From contig NZ_VFNI01000004.1 in NCBI RefSeq assembly GCF_006715495.1, positions 377,013-441,012 of the forward strand: a stretch of DNA of 64,000 bases. The letters run 5' to 3'. This stretch comes from Herbaspirillum sp. SJZ106. Lineage in GTDB: Bacteria; Pseudomonadota; Gammaproteobacteria; Burkholderiales; Burkholderiaceae_D. Shown here piece after piece: positions 44,309 to 54,399 of the stretch; position 1 is the stretch's first letter; each line of letters begins with the position of its first letter. A program made the position numbers and the translations under genes. Under the pieces are notes generated by a model. That model saw nothing but the letters and a program-made list of their open reading frames with translations, made no database searches and was not told where the DNA came from.

Positions 44309-45598
44309 GTGAAACCAGACAATCTTGTTGCGCCATTGGCGTGGGCTGTCGTGTATTTCCTGTTCGGCTTCGCGTCGCATGAGCTCAACGGGGCATTCAT
44401 CGCCAGCGGCTATATCTGGCTGCCGGCCGGCATCACCGTCGGCGCGCTGCTGCTCACGCCGACCGCGCGTTGGTTCCCGTTGCTGGTGCTGCTAGTGGCG
44501 GCCCAGGTGTTGCTGGGCTGGATCGAGCAGCGCGAACTGTGGCGCATGATGCTGTTTTCGCTGGACGAGATCGGCGTGGCCGCCATCGTCGTATGGCTGG
44601 TACGGCGCGCGCCCTTCCCGATGGAAGGGTTGTTCTTCGTGCGCGGCCTGCTGATCATCGGCGTGGGCGTGAGCGTGGTCAGCGGTATTTTCGGCGCCGC
44701 CTGGTTCCAGTTCACACAAGGCTTGTCGTTCTGGCAGACGCTGCGCATCTGGGCGCTGTCCGACCTGGTCGGCATCCTGATCATGACGCCGGTGCTGGCC
44801 GGCTGGTCGCAGTTTCGCGCGACCCGCTCGGGGGGCATCGCCCGCACCGAGTTCCTGCTGGGCCTGGCCTCCTTCGTCGCCATGGTCGCATCGGCGTACC
44901 TGGCCTTCGACAGCCACATCGACCGCCTGGTATTCGACGTCGAATTCTCCACAACTTACGTTCCCCTGTTTTTCATCGCGCTGGTGACCCTGCTGTGGGG
45001 CGGGCGCGGCGGCGCACTGTCGGTGGTGGTGCTGTCGCTGATGGCCTTCGTCTACAACTCGCTGGGGCGCGGCCCCTTCGTCGAGCTGGTGCGGCTGCAT
45101 TCCAGCAATGCCTTGCTGGAGCTGCAGGTCTACCTGGCGGTGGCCTCGCTGCTATCGCTGCTGATCAGCACGCTCAAGACTACCCGCGAGCAATTGCATG
45201 ACGATGTCGCGCGCTGGAAAAACGAGGTCGAGCTGTCGCTGTCGGCCAGCCGCCAGTTGGCTTATACGCTCGATCCGCAGCAGCTTGTCTTCACCTGGAG
45301 CGGCGATGTCGAGGCGCTGCTGGGCTTGCCGGCGACGCAGTTGCACACGCTGGATCAGGTGCTGCGGCGGGTGTCGCCGCTGGACCAGGCGCGTCTGCGC
45401 CAGCGTTGGCTGGACGGGAGCGATGGCGAGGCGCGCGCCGACATGCAGTTCCGCCTGCAGGATGGCAGTGCGCTGGTGCTCGACAGCAGCCGTAGCCTGC
45501 TGGACGCCGAAGACCGCCTGGCGCTGGTGGCCGGCGTCTGGCGTTTCTCCGACCAGGCGCTGCAGGCACAGGATATGGCGCCAAGCCGGGGCGCGTAG
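44309..45598 (+). CDS. MASE1-domain membrane sensor with PAS-like tail
   Basis: 429 residues from a GTG start. The first 290 residues form eight or so membrane segments with MASE1 features (SGYIWLPAGITVGALLL, RIWALSDLVGILIMTPVL, LLWGGRGGALSVVVLS). The rest looks like a PAS domain (LVFTWSGDVEALLGLPATQLHTL ... VSPLDQARLRQRWLDG). MASE1 usually precedes GGDEF or histidine kinase outputs; none is present, so it is either a stand-alone sensor or works through a partner. It ends in a TAG that overlaps the GTG of the next gene by one base. Confidence 0.82.
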   Translation: MKPDNLVAPLAWAVVYFLFGFASHELNGAFIASGYIWLPAGITVGALLLTPTARWFPLLVLLVAAQVLLGWIEQRELWRMMLFSLDEIGVAAIVVWLVRRAPFPMEGLFFVRGLLIIGVGVSVVSGIFGAAWFQFTQGLSFWQTLRIWALSDLVGILIMTPVLAGWSQFRATRSGGIARTEFLLGLASFVAMVASAYLAFDSHIDRLVFDVEFSTTYVPLFFIALVTLLWGGRGGALSVVVLSLMAFVYNSLGRGPFVELVRLHSSNALLELQVYLAVASLLSLLISTLKTTREQLHDDVARWKNEVELSLSASRQLAYTLDPQQLVFTWSGDVEALLGLPATQLHTLDQVLRRVSPLDQARLRQRWLDGSDGEARADMQFRLQDGSALVLDSSRSLLDAEDRLALVAGVWRFSDQALQAQDMAPSRGA

Positions 45599-46422
45599 TG
45601 GGTGGCCGTGTCGGCGCCTTGCTCATCCATGGGTTGGGCGGCACCCAGTACGATCTGGGCTCGATGCACAAGATCCTGCAGAAGGCCGGGGTGGAAACGC
45701 ACGCCATCACCCTGGCCGGCCACGGCACCACGCCGGAGGATCTGGTGCGGGTGCGTGCCGAGCAATGGGTCGATGCCGTTGAGGCCCAATACCGCGAACT
45801 GCAGCCGCAGTACGACCAATTGCATATCATGGGCATGTGCATGGGGGCGCTGGTGGGGTTGGCGCTGGCCGAGCGCGTGCAGCACGGCGCGGCCCAGGGC
45901 AAGCTGGTGGCGCTGGCGCCGCCGATCCATATCGACGGCTGGTCCACGCCCTGGTACGCCATGCTGCGTCCGCTGTTCTACCTGATTCCCGGCGTGGCCG
46001 CGCGCATGAAGGTGGAGGAGGGCGAACCCTACGGCATCAAGAACACGCTGGTGCGCGCCGTGGTGAAAGCCAAGTTCGAGCGCGGCGACAATTTCCATTA
46101 CCGCTGGGTGCCGTTGAGCTGCGTGCGGCAGGTCGACCGCCTGCGCGCCTGGGTCATGCGCGGCGCCAGGAACATCAAGGCGCCCACGCTGGTGGTGCAT
46201 GCGCGCGAGGATGAGCTGACCAGCCTGCGGTCGGCAGATTTCCTCAAGGAGCAGATCGCGCAGGCGCGCGTGGTGGTGCTGGAAAACAGTTACCACATGA
46301 TCTGCGTGGACAATGACCGCGACCAGGTCGCCAGCAGCATCCTGGCGTTTTTCGGCTTGCCGCCGCAGGAATTCCGCCCGCGCAGGCGGGAACGGGGCGG
46401 CGAAGCGCCGCCGCAGGGCTGA
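45598..46422 (+). CDS. Alpha/beta hydrolase with Cys at the nucleophile position
   Basis: 274 residues from a GTG that shares a base with the preceding stop. It begins directly with the core (VGALLIHGLGGTQYDLGSM) and has the DELTS Asp region and a late His in NSYHMICVDND. The nucleophile elbow reads MGMCMGALVG, so Cys replaces the Ser expected in monoacylglycerol lipase or carboxylesterase relatives. Dienelactone hydrolases use such a Cys. The fusion-like coupling to a MASE1 sensor is notable. The substrate is unknown. Confidence 0.85.
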   Translation: MGGRVGALLIHGLGGTQYDLGSMHKILQKAGVETHAITLAGHGTTPEDLVRVRAEQWVDAVEAQYRELQPQYDQLHIMGMCMGALVGLALAERVQHGAAQGKLVALAPPIHIDGWSTPWYAMLRPLFYLIPGVAARMKVEEGEPYGIKNTLVRAVVKAKFERGDNFHYRWVPLSCVRQVDRLRAWVMRGARNIKAPTLVVHAREDELTSLRSADFLKEQIAQARVVVLENSYHMICVDNDRDQVASSILAFFGLPPQEFRPRRRERGGEAPPQG

Positions 46423-46442
46423 GTCCCGATCATTTCATGTCA

Positions 46443-46465
46443 GTGCCTGTGCCTGTGCCTGTGCC
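46443..46465. repeat. Short tandem repeat (GTGCCT)
   Basis: Three copies of GTGCCT plus a partial fourth, in the 52-base gap between the convergent hydrolase and patatin genes. Slippage could change its length, but no coding effect is expected. Confidence 0.6.
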
Positions 46466-46474
46466 GTGTGCGGG

Positions 46475-48790
46475 TCAGAACACCCGGCCTAACTGCATAT
46501 ACACGTTCCACACGCCGCGTTGCCCCACTGCGACGCCGAAGTAGATCGGCCCGACCGCGCTATTGCCGCCCAAAAATACGCTGGCGCTGGTCTTGTAAGG
46601 GCCGTCGCCGAAATTCTCCTTGTTTTGCCAGACGTTGCCCACTTCCAGGCTGGTGCCCAGCACGGGGTTGCGCAGGCCGGCCAGGCTGTACTGGTTAAGG
46701 TCGCGCAGCCAGGTCAGGCGGGCGTACAGCAGGTAGTTGCCGGAGAATTGGTCCTGCGCGTAGGCCGACAGGTGCTGGAAGCCGCCGAGCATGAATCCTA
46801 CGCCGTTGCTTCCCAGGCTGGTGCCGTTGGCCGACAGGCTGCGGGCGCCTTCCAGGGCGACGTTAATGGTGTCGATTCCGCTGCCGAAGGCCCATAAGCC
46901 CTTGGCCTGGATGTCGGAATAGCGCGCCTCGCTGTTGCCGAAACCATGATTGGTCTCGGCATAGGCGTAGTAGCCCTTGCGAGGGAACAGCACATCGTCC
47001 AACTGGTCGATGGTCACGCGCAGGCGGGCCGTGGGCTGGTTGTCGCTGCCGCTGGGAAAGCCCAGTCCGTCGCCGATCGGGTAGTCATAGTTGGGCGAGT
47101 AGCGCTGATGGCGATAGTTCAGGCCCAGCCGCATCTCGCCCAGGCGCGCCAGCGGCAAGCCCAGGTCGATCCCGGCGATGGCGGTGTCGAGGCGATATTC
47201 GTTGAGCGGCGATGCCTTGACATCGCTGCCGTCGGCATACAGGTCCAGATAGCGGCGGCTGATCTCCAGATACGGGGCGACATAGGCCCCGGTGCCGCCC
47301 CAGATCGGCTGGCGCAGTTCGCTTTGCAGGCTCAGGCGCGTATTGCCCAGCACCAGGTCGTTGCGCCATTCCAGCCCGCTGGCATTGATCCACGGATAGC
47401 GATGCCCGATCTGCAGGTTATAGCCGCCGCGGCCGTTGAAACTGTTGGACAGGCCCAGGCCGAACAGCAGGTATTGCGGCCCCCAGGATTTCTCTTCGGC
47501 GTCGATCACCAGCACATTGCCGCCATCGCGCGTGATCATTTCCTGCGTCACGCTATTGAAGTCGCCATTGGTCGAGAGCTCCGACAATTGGCGATTGAGG
47601 TCGGCGCCGTCGTAGACGTCGCCTTCCTTCACCGCCAGCCTGCTGCGTACGTAGTCGGTGGGAATGCGCGTGCCGTTGTGAATTTCGATGGCGTCGATGC
47701 GCGTGCCTTTGGCCAGGGTACTGCCGTTGTGCGCGCGCTCGGCCAGATAGGCTTGCCATTGCATGGGCGGCATCGACAGTTCGGTCAGGCGGACGTTTTG
47801 CTGTTGCGCCGCCTCCCAGCCGGCATTGATGCCATCCTTGCCGCGCGCGAAGTCGGTGAAGGACATGCCGGCCAGGTTCGGTTCGATCAGCACGTCCGAT
47901 TTGCCGAGCAGGGCTTTTTGCGCCTTCACGTTCTGCTGGATCAGGATTCCCACCATCTGCTGCGCCACCGCGGTGGGCGATTGCAACTGCGCAGCGTCTT
48001 GCAGCGGGGTGGCGATGTTGACCGCGATCACCACGTCGGCGCCCATGTCGCGCGCGATTTGCACCGGCAGGTTGCTGACCAGCCCGCCATCGACCAGCGT
48101 GCGCTCGCCGATGCGAAAGGGGGCGAACAGCCCCGGCACCGCCATGCTGGCGCGCATGGCGCGCGGCAAGGAACCGTCTTCCAGCACTACTTCGCTGCCT
48201 TTGCCGAGGTCGGTTGCCACGGCGCGAAAGGGAATCGGCAGGCGGGAAAACTCGATATTGGCCGGCAACTGCGCGGTCCAGTTCTGCAGCAGCGAGAGCA
48301 GGTTGTTGCCCTGGACCAGGCCGGAGGCCAGCTTGATTTTTTCGCCGTCAAAACCGGCTGCCAGCGCAATCGGATACTGGAATTCATCCTCGCGCTGCGA
48401 TTGCGGCAGGTGCGAGCGCTCGCTGCGGTCGAAGGCGATGTCGGAAAGGTTGGTGGCGGCTAGGCGCTTTTCCAGCTCGTCGGCCGGGATGCCGCTGGCG
48501 TACAGCCCGCCGATCAGCGCCCCCATGCTGGTGCCGGCAATGCAGTCGACCGGGACGTGCAGTTTTTCAAGGTATTGCAGCACCCCCAGGTGGGCATAGC
48601 CGCGCGCGCCGCCGCCGGACAGCACCAGGCAGATGCGCGGACGCTGCTTGCCGGCAGCCGGGCTGCTGGCCGGCGCATCGGCCCGGGCAGGTGCGCCCAG
48701 GACGGCCGCCAGGGCCAGGGTCGCCAGATGAATGAACAGGATGGACAGGCGCAGACGGCTGCGCCGAAAGAGGAAAAAGGGCCGTGGCAC
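46475..48790 (-). CDS. plpD: Patatin-like phospholipase, type Vd autotransporter
   Basis: 771 residues from a GTG at 48790, the most likely start because a signal sequence (LRLSILFIHLATLALAAVLGAPARADA) follows; no ATG lies between it and an upstream one at 48907. The passenger is a patatin lipase domain: GGGARGYAHLGVL, GTSMGALIGG with nucleophile Ser, and DGGLVSNLP with the catalytic Asp. A POTRA domain follows (IDAIEIHNGTRIPTDYVRSRLAV), then a BamA-like beta-barrel ending in MQLGRVF with a terminal Phe. This is the layout of Pseudomonas PlpD. Confidence 0.88.
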   Translation of the reverse strand: MPRPFFLFRRSRLRLSILFIHLATLALAAVLGAPARADAPASSPAAGKQRPRICLVLSGGGARGYAHLGVLQYLEKLHVPVDCIAGTSMGALIGGLYASGIPADELEKRLAATNLSDIAFDRSERSHLPQSQREDEFQYPIALAAGFDGEKIKLASGLVQGNNLLSLLQNWTAQLPANIEFSRLPIPFRAVATDLGKGSEVVLEDGSLPRAMRASMAVPGLFAPFRIGERTLVDGGLVSNLPVQIARDMGADVVIAVNIATPLQDAAQLQSPTAVAQQMVGILIQQNVKAQKALLGKSDVLIEPNLAGMSFTDFARGKDGINAGWEAAQQQNVRLTELSMPPMQWQAYLAERAHNGSTLAKGTRIDAIEIHNGTRIPTDYVRSRLAVKEGDVYDGADLNRQLSELSTNGDFNSVTQEMITRDGGNVLVIDAEEKSWGPQYLLFGLGLSNSFNGRGGYNLQIGHRYPWINASGLEWRNDLVLGNTRLSLQSELRQPIWGGTGAYVAPYLEISRRYLDLYADGSDVKASPLNEYRLDTAIAGIDLGLPLARLGEMRLGLNYRHQRYSPNYDYPIGDGLGFPSGSDNQPTARLRVTIDQLDDVLFPRKGYYAYAETNHGFGNSEARYSDIQAKGLWAFGSGIDTINVALEGARSLSANGTSLGSNGVGFMLGGFQHLSAYAQDQFSGNYLLYARLTWLRDLNQYSLAGLRNPVLGTSLEVGNVWQNKENFGDGPYKTSASVFLGGNSAVGPIYFGVAVGQRGVWNVYMQLGRVF

Positions 48791-48929
48791 GGTGGGTGTT
48801 CCGCAATGAAATAGGGAAAACGGCCAGTTGCCTGAATACGCTTCCCAGGCGAACAATGGCCGATGATCGATGGCGGATATTACACCAGAGCGGCGCTTGC
48901 GCCGCATCCCGGCTCGGCAGGAATCCAGC

Positions 48930-49208
48930 TCAGGAGTAGTAGGCGCCGGTGGGCGGTTCGGCCAGGAACTCCTTGGCCTGGCGGATGCTTTCGGGCGGCA
49001 CGTGGCGCAGCGATTCCTTGTGCGCTTCCACACTGTCCCAGACCTCGACGATGACGATGCGGCGCGGATCGGCGTGGTCTTGCAGCAGTTCGCAGGATTG
49101 GCAGCCGGCGGAGGCGCGCACGGCGGGCAGGATGCCCATCAGGAAGTTCTTGAGCTCGCCGGCCCGGTGTTCCTGTGCGCGGAAGCTGTTGATGCGGGTG
49201 ATGCTCAT
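48930..49208 (-). CDS. Antibiotic biosynthesis monooxygenase (ABM) family protein
   Basis: 92 residues from an ATG with a strong AAGGAGGTC ribosome-binding site six bases upstream. The dimeric alpha-beta barrel pattern is visible: CQSCELLQDHADPRRIVIVEVWDSVEAHKESLRH. The family includes quinol monooxygenases and haem-degrading enzymes, but many members have no assigned reaction, and no specific residue settles the function here. Confidence 0.82.
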   Translation of the reverse strand: MSITRINSFRAQEHRAGELKNFLMGILPAVRASAGCQSCELLQDHADPRRIVIVEVWDSVEAHKESLRHVPPESIRQAKEFLAEPPTGAYYS

Positions 49209-49389
49209 GATGACCTCCTTGGCCGTTCTCTGTGTTGACGCAATGCGCCATGCCTGGAGCGTGGCGCACTGTGCATCCAAAGGTAAAGGTGCTGGCAACG
49301 CGCTGTCGATGCTAGTCGCGCGCAGGGCGGCATGGCAAGGGGATTTGATGCTGCGCGGCGTCATCGGCCGCGCAGCCCCCGCCAGGCGT

Positions 49390-50991
49390 TTATAGCCCCG
49401 GCAGGATGGTCGGCGTGGCGCGCGGCAGCGTGCGCGGGTAATCCTGGCTGAAATGCAGGCCGCGGCTTTCCTTGCGGGTGAGTGCGCTGGCCACGATCAG
49501 CTGGGCCACGTCGACCAGGTTGCGCAGTTCCAGCAAGTCGCGCGTGATGCGGAAGTTGGCGTAGTACTCGTCGATTTCTTCCTTGAGCAGGCGGATGCGG
49601 TGCTGGGCGCGCTCCAGGCGCTTGTCGGTGCGCACGATGCTGACGTAATTCCACATGAAGCGGCGCAGCTCGTCCCAGTTGTGGGCGATGACCACTTCCT
49701 CGTCGGCATCGGTGACGCGACTCTCGTCCCACTGCGGCACCTCGGCGGCGGGCTGTGCGTCGGCCGCCAGTTCCCGTTCGATGTCGCCTGCCGCCGCGCG
49801 ACCCAGCACCAGGCATTCGAGCAGCGAGTTGCTGGCCAGCCGGTTGGCGCCATGCAGGCCGGTATAGGCGGTCTCGCCGACGGCATACAGGCCCGGCATG
49901 TCGGTGCGCCCGGCCATGTCGGTGACCACCCCGCCGCAGGTGTAGTGCGCAGCCGGCACCACCGGGATCGGTTGTCTGGTGATGTCGATGCCGAACTCCA
50001 GGCAGCGCGCCATGATGGTCGGGAAATGTTCGCGGATGAATTCGGGGCTCTGGTGGCTGATGTCGAGGTCGACATGGTCCAGGCCGCGTTTTTTCATCTC
50101 GAAGTCGATGGCGCGCGCCACGATGTCGCGCGGGGCCAGTTCGGCGCGCTCGTCGTGCTCCGGCATGAAACGCATGCCCGCCGCCGCGCCGGCCGACTGC
50201 GGCAGCTTGAGCAGCGCGCCTTCGCCGCGCAGCGCCTCGCTGATCAGGAAGGATTTGGCATAGGGATGGTACAGGCAGGTCGGATGGAACTGGATGAATT
50301 CCATGTTGGCCACCCGGCAGCCGGCGCGCCAGGCCATGGCGATGCCGTCGCCGGTGGCCGAATCCGGATTGGAGGTGTACAGGTAGACCTTGCCGGCGCC
50401 GCCGGTGGCCAGCACCGTATGGCGCGCGGCGATGGACAGCACGCGTTCCGAATCCGTATCCTGCACATACACGCCCAGGCAGCGCGCCTCGGCCCGGGGA
50501 TCGAGCTTGCGGGCATGGATCAGGTCGATCGCGCAGTGGTGTTCCAGCAGGGTGATGTTGGGATGCGTGCGCACCCGTTGCTCCAGCGTCACCTGCACCG
50601 CATGGCCGGTGGCGTCGGCCGCGTGGATGATGCGGCGTTGGCTGTGGCCGCCTTCGCGCGTGAGGTGGTAACCCAGTTCGGCGCTGTCGTCGCGGGTGAA
50701 AGGCACGCCTTGTTCGATCAGCCATTCGATGGCTTCGCGGCCGTGCTCGACGATGAAGCGCGTGGCGCCCTCGTCGCACAACCCGGCGCCGGCCACCAGG
50801 GTATCGGCGATGTGCTGGCCGTGGCTGTCGCCGGAATCGAGCACGGCGGCGATGCCGCCCTGGGCCCAGTTGCTGGCGCCATCGAGCAGTTCGCCCTTGG
50901 AGACGACGACGACCCGGTGTTTTTCGGCGAGGTGGAGCGCAACGGAGAGACCGGCCAGACCGCTGCCGATGATGGCGACATCGAACTTCAT
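49390..50991 (-). CDS. nadB: L-aspartate oxidase NadB
   Basis: 533 residues from the ATG at 50991. It oxidises L-aspartate to iminoaspartate for NadA. The FAD motif [20 protein letters not shown] is at the N-terminus. [36 protein letters not shown] and [22 protein letters not shown] follow, then [24 protein letters not shown]. It is separated from nadAC, so its expression may differ from the rest of the pathway. Confidence 0.96.
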   Translation of the reverse strand: MKFDVAIIGSGLAGLSVALHLAEKHRVVVVSKGELLDGASNWAQGGIAAVLDSGDSHGQHIADTLVAGAGLCDEGATRFIVEHGREAIEWLIEQGVPFTRDDSAELGYHLTREGGHSQRRIIHAADATGHAVQVTLEQRVRTHPNITLLEHHCAIDLIHARKLDPRAEARCLGVYVQDTDSERVLSIAARHTVLATGGAGKVYLYTSNPDSATGDGIAMAWRAGCRVANMEFIQFHPTCLYHPYAKSFLISEALRGEGALLKLPQSAGAAAGMRFMPEHDERAELAPRDIVARAIDFEMKKRGLDHVDLDISHQSPEFIREHFPTIMARCLEFGIDITRQPIPVVPAAHYTCGGVVTDMAGRTDMPGLYAVGETAYTGLHGANRLASNSLLECLVLGRAAAGDIERELAADAQPAAEVPQWDESRVTDADEEVVIAHNWDELRRFMWNYVSIVRTDKRLERAQHRIRLLKEEIDEYYANFRITRDLLELRNLVDVAQLIVASALTRKESRGLHFSQDYPRTLPRATPTILPGL

Positions 50992-51124
50992 GATGGTGGG
51001 CAACACTGCTGTTGTGTGAGGGGTGGGGCAGTGATTATAACCACCGTGCGCTGGAAACTGTTTAGCGCGTTTGGGAGCGGATGGGCGGAGAGCGTTTCGG
51101 ATACGTCGTTTTGCTGTCGCTCCC

Positions 51125-51163
51125 CAAAACAAACCGGGCTCCGATTCGCATCGGAGCCCGGTT
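51125..51163 (-). terminator. Rho-independent terminator after purT
   Basis: AACCGGGCTCCGAT and ATCGGAGCCCGGTT form a 14-base perfect stem with a four-base loop. Read on the minus strand it is followed by TTGTTTT. It lies 27 bases after the purT stop. Confidence 0.88.
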
Positions 51164-51190
51164 CAAGGCAGGACAGCTGGCAGCGTGTCC

Positions 51191-52402
51191 TTATTCGGGA
51201 ATCACCGGCTTGACCTTGGCCGCGGCCTGCTTGGCGCGGATGCGGGCCGATTCGATGTTTTCGCCGCAGGCCAGCGCTACGCCCATGCGGCGGCGCTGGA
51301 AGGATTCCGGCTTGCCGAACAGGCGGATGTCCGCGCCGGGGATGCGCAGCGCATCGGCCACGCCTTCGAAGGCGATCGCGCGGGCGTCGTGCTGGCCGTA
51401 GATCACGGCGGAGGCGCCCGGGGTTTTCAGCGCGGTGTTGACCGGCAGGCCGAGGATGGCCTTGGCGTGCAGTTCGAACTCGCTCTGCACCTGGCTGACC
51501 ATGGTGACCATGCCGGTATCGTGCGGACGCGGGCTGACTTCGGAGAACCACACCATGTCGCCCTTGACGAACAGCTCGACGCCGAACAGGCCCAGTCCGC
51601 CGAGGTTGTCGGTGACCTTGCGGGCGATGTCGCGGGCCTTGTCCAGCGCCGCGGCCGGCATTGGGTGCGGCTGCCAGGATTCGACGTAGTCGCCCTTGAC
51701 CTGCACGTGGCCGATGGGGTCGCAGAAGCTGGTGACGGTATCGCCGTTTTCATTGAGCGAACGCACGGTCAGCAGGGTGATTTCATAATCGAAATCGATG
51801 AAGCCTTCCACGATCACGCGGCCGGCATCGACGCGCCCGCCGGCGGCTGCGTAGTTCCACGCAGCCTCGATTTCATCGGGGCCGTCGACCTTGGACTGGC
51901 CCTTGCCGGAGGACGACATCACCGGTTTGATCACGCACGGGAAACCGATCTGCTGCACGGCGGCCTTGAGCTCTTCCAGGCTGTCGGCAAAGCGGTAGGG
52001 GGAGGTGGCCAGGCCCAGGGTCTCGCCGGCCAGGCGGCGGATGCCTTCACGGTTCATGGTCAGCCAGGCGGCGCGCGCGGTCGGGATGACGCGGGCTTTG
52101 CCGGCTTCTTCCAGCTTGACCAGGGTCTCGGTGGCGATCGCCTCGATTTCCGGCACCACCAGGTCCGGTTGTTCCTTTTCGATCAGCGCGGCCAGCGCGG
52201 CGCCGTCGGTCATGTTGATCACGTGGGCGCGATGCGCGACCTGATGGCCGGGCGCATTCTCGTAGCGATCCACGGCGATCACTTCCACGCCCAGGCGTTG
52301 CAGCGCGATGATGACTTCCTTGCCGAGCTCGCCGGAGCCGAGCAGCATGACTTTGGTAGCCGATGGGGAAAGCGGAGTGCCGAGTCGGATTGGTTTTTTC
52401 AT
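51191..52402 (-). CDS. purT: Formate-dependent GAR transformylase PurT
   Basis: 403 residues, standard length. It formylates glycinamide ribonucleotide using formate and ATP, an ATP-grasp enzyme. Motifs: [29 protein letters not shown] at the N-terminus, [29 protein letters not shown], and [14 protein letters not shown] with the metal-binding Glu. The 319 bases upstream (52403-52721) contain no recognisable gene or strong signal apart from whatever promoter serves purT. Confidence 0.97.
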   Translation of the reverse strand: MKKPIRLGTPLSPSATKVMLLGSGELGKEVIIALQRLGVEVIAVDRYENAPGHQVAHRAHVINMTDGAALAALIEKEQPDLVVPEIEAIATETLVKLEEAGKARVIPTARAAWLTMNREGIRRLAGETLGLATSPYRFADSLEELKAAVQQIGFPCVIKPVMSSSGKGQSKVDGPDEIEAAWNYAAAGGRVDAGRVIVEGFIDFDYEITLLTVRSLNENGDTVTSFCDPIGHVQVKGDYVESWQPHPMPAAALDKARDIARKVTDNLGGLGLFGVELFVKGDMVWFSEVSPRPHDTGMVTMVSQVQSEFELHAKAILGLPVNTALKTPGASAVIYGQHDARAIAFEGVADALRIPGADIRLFGKPESFQRRRMGVALACGENIESARIRAKQAAAKVKPVIPE

Positions 52403-52721
52403 AACGGGAGGGAGCTAATCAGGAACAGCCTGATCCGGGTGCGAGGAATCGATAACGGCGGGACGATACCAAATCTTGCCGTGTTTGGACAGCCGCATTA
52501 TCCGGAGTAATGCGCGCTGGATGCCCGTTATCGGCACAAGGCACAGCCAATGGTTTCTTATTGGAAACCTTGCAAGGCGAGCTTCGGAACACCTTTTCGT
52601 CAAACTTCACCGTATGTTCCGATAACAGAGCGCAATTGCCGGCAAAACGGATTGGCCGGAACAGATCGTGTTTGCGAATGCCCATGCCTTCCTCCGATGG
52701 GAATCTGTTCGCCGGCACGAA

Positions 52722-53030
52722 TTATTTTTCGTTCAAATGCAAATTAAGCATCGCTCCCGACAGCGATTTTCCGTGTGCATCCAATGCCAGCGAACGGGTG
52801 ACGCCGCCGCCCAGGGCTTTTTGCATGACGAAGTTGAGCGCGCCCAGGTGCGGCAGCGCATGGCGCACCACCTCGCCGTGCACCACGCCGGCGAAATGCG
52901 TGCGCACGCGTTCGGCGGTCAGTTCGCGCTCCAGCAGGGCATAGTCTTGCTGGCGATAGACGATCACCGAGATATTGGAAATGTCGCCTTTGTCGCCGGC
53001 GCGGGAATGGGCAATGTCACGCAGCAGCAT
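52722..53030 (-). CDS. AtuA-related small protein
   Basis: 102 residues, equivalent to the C-terminal domain that follows AtuA in larger proteins. Typical sequence: LRDIAHSRAGDKGDISNISVIVY and ALPHLGALNFVMQKALGGGVTRSLALDAHGK. The start is one base after the stop of the AtuA gene, so the pair act as two halves of the same function. The reaction is not established. Confidence 0.85.
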   Translation of the reverse strand: MLLRDIAHSRAGDKGDISNISVIVYRQQDYALLERELTAERVRTHFAGVVHGEVVRHALPHLGALNFVMQKALGGGVTRSLALDAHGKSLSGAMLNLHLNEK

Positions 53031-53031
53031 G

Positions 53032-54372
53032 TCAGATCTCCTCGAAATGGACCGATGCGTTTGCCAGCTCGCGCGGCAGCAACATGGACAGCACCGCGAT
53101 CACTTCGCGCGCCGATTTGGTGGCGCCGCCGCCGCCGGCCGGGCCGTTGGTATAGAGCGTCTCGACTTCATTGCCGATGCGCACCGCCTCCTTCATGCTG
53201 GCGGTGCGGCCGGCGACGCGGGCGCGCACCTCGAACGGTTCGGCGGCGGCAGATGACATGTCGTTGCCGCAGATGGCGTTGACGCCGATCAGGTCGAAAC
53301 GCAATTCGTCGGCTTGTACGCCGGTCAGTTGCAGGCGTTCGCGCACGATGTCCAGCGCCAGTTGCGCGCGCGCCTGGGCGCCTGGGCCGGCATAGGAAAT
53401 CTGGCCCTCGCCGATGAAGCTGTCGCGGTAACCCAGCGTGGTCTTGAGCGTGGCGGTGCGGGGGCGGCCGCGGCCGCCGGTGACGGCCACGCGGTCGGGG
53501 CCGATCTCGGTGATGTGCACGGCGGAGAAGTCGGCCACCACATCCGGCGTGAAGTAACTGCGCGGGTCATGGATTTCGTAGAGCAATTGCTCTTTGCAGG
53601 TTCGCGCCGTCACCTGGCCGCCGGAGCCGGCCACCTTGGTGATGACCGCGCTGCCGTCGGCGCTGACTTCGCCGATCGGGAAACCCAGCCGCGCCAGCCC
53701 GGCCACATCCTTCTTGCCCGGATCGGCGAAGTAGCCGCCGGTGATCTGGCCGGCGCATTCCAGCAGATGGCCCACCAGCGTGCCCTGGCCCAGCTTGTCC
53801 CAATCGTCCATGGCCCAGCCGAATTCATGCACCAGCGGCGCCAGCACCAGCGCCGGATCGGCTACGCGGCCGGTGACCACGACATCGGCGCCGCCTTGCA
53901 GCGCCTCGACGATGGGGGCGATGCCGAGATAGGCATTGGCCGAGATCAGCTTGTCGCCCAGCGAGGCGACCGGCTGGCTGTTGTCTTCGATGGTGAAGTT
54001 GCTGCCCTTGAGCACATCCAGCACGTCATCGCCGCTGACGGCGGCGACCTTGAGCCGCTTCAGGCCGATCTCTCGGGCGATTTCCCGGATGCGGCGCGCG
54101 GCGGCTTGCGGATTGGCCGCGCCCATGTTGGTGATGATGCGGATGCCCTTTTCTGCGCAGGTCTTGAGCACCGCCCGCATGCGTTCGGCCAGCAGCGGGT
54201 CGTAGCCCTTGGCCGGGTCGGCCAGGCGCGCCTGCTGGCCGATGGCGATGGTGCGTTCGGCCAGGCATTCGAAGATCAGGTAGTCGAGTTCGCCTTGTTC
54301 AGCGAGTTCGACAGCGGGTTCGATACGGTCGCCGGAATAACCGGCGCCGGTACCGATGCGGATGGATCGCAT
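53032..54372 (-). CDS. Acyclic terpene utilisation AtuA family protein (DUF1446)
   Basis: 446 residues. DUF1446 hallmarks are present: RIGTGAGYSGDRIEPAVELAEQGELDYLIFECLAERT, IITNMGAANPQAAARRIREIA, DVVVTGRVADPALVLAPLVHEFGW and ECAGQITGGYFADPGKKDV. AtuA is needed for citronellol growth in Pseudomonas, but no other atu genes are present. Coupling to a citrate-type transporter points instead to use of a carboxylic acid. The gene is 27 bases downstream of the transporter in one operon. Confidence 0.87.
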   Translation of the reverse strand: MRSIRIGTGAGYSGDRIEPAVELAEQGELDYLIFECLAERTIAIGQQARLADPAKGYDPLLAERMRAVLKTCAEKGIRIITNMGAANPQAAARRIREIAREIGLKRLKVAAVSGDDVLDVLKGSNFTIEDNSQPVASLGDKLISANAYLGIAPIVEALQGGADVVVTGRVADPALVLAPLVHEFGWAMDDWDKLGQGTLVGHLLECAGQITGGYFADPGKKDVAGLARLGFPIGEVSADGSAVITKVAGSGGQVTARTCKEQLLYEIHDPRSYFTPDVVADFSAVHITEIGPDRVAVTGGRGRPRTATLKTTLGYRDSFIGEGQISYAGPGAQARAQLALDIVRERLQLTGVQADELRFDLIGVNAICGNDMSSAAAEPFEVRARVAGRTASMKEAVRIGNEVETLYTNGPAGGGGATKSAREVIAVLSMLLPRELANASVHFEEI

Positions 54373-54399
54373 TGCATACTCCTTGAAACGGGCCTATGC

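Noticed and set aside
46443-46465. GTGCCT repeat considered as a CRISPR-like or phase-variation element
   Set aside because: Only three and a half short units without spacers, outside any coding or promoter sequence.
52419-52718. 99-codon minus-strand frame upstream of purT
   Set aside because: Low-complexity, no family resemblance and no ribosome-binding site; more likely the purT leader region.
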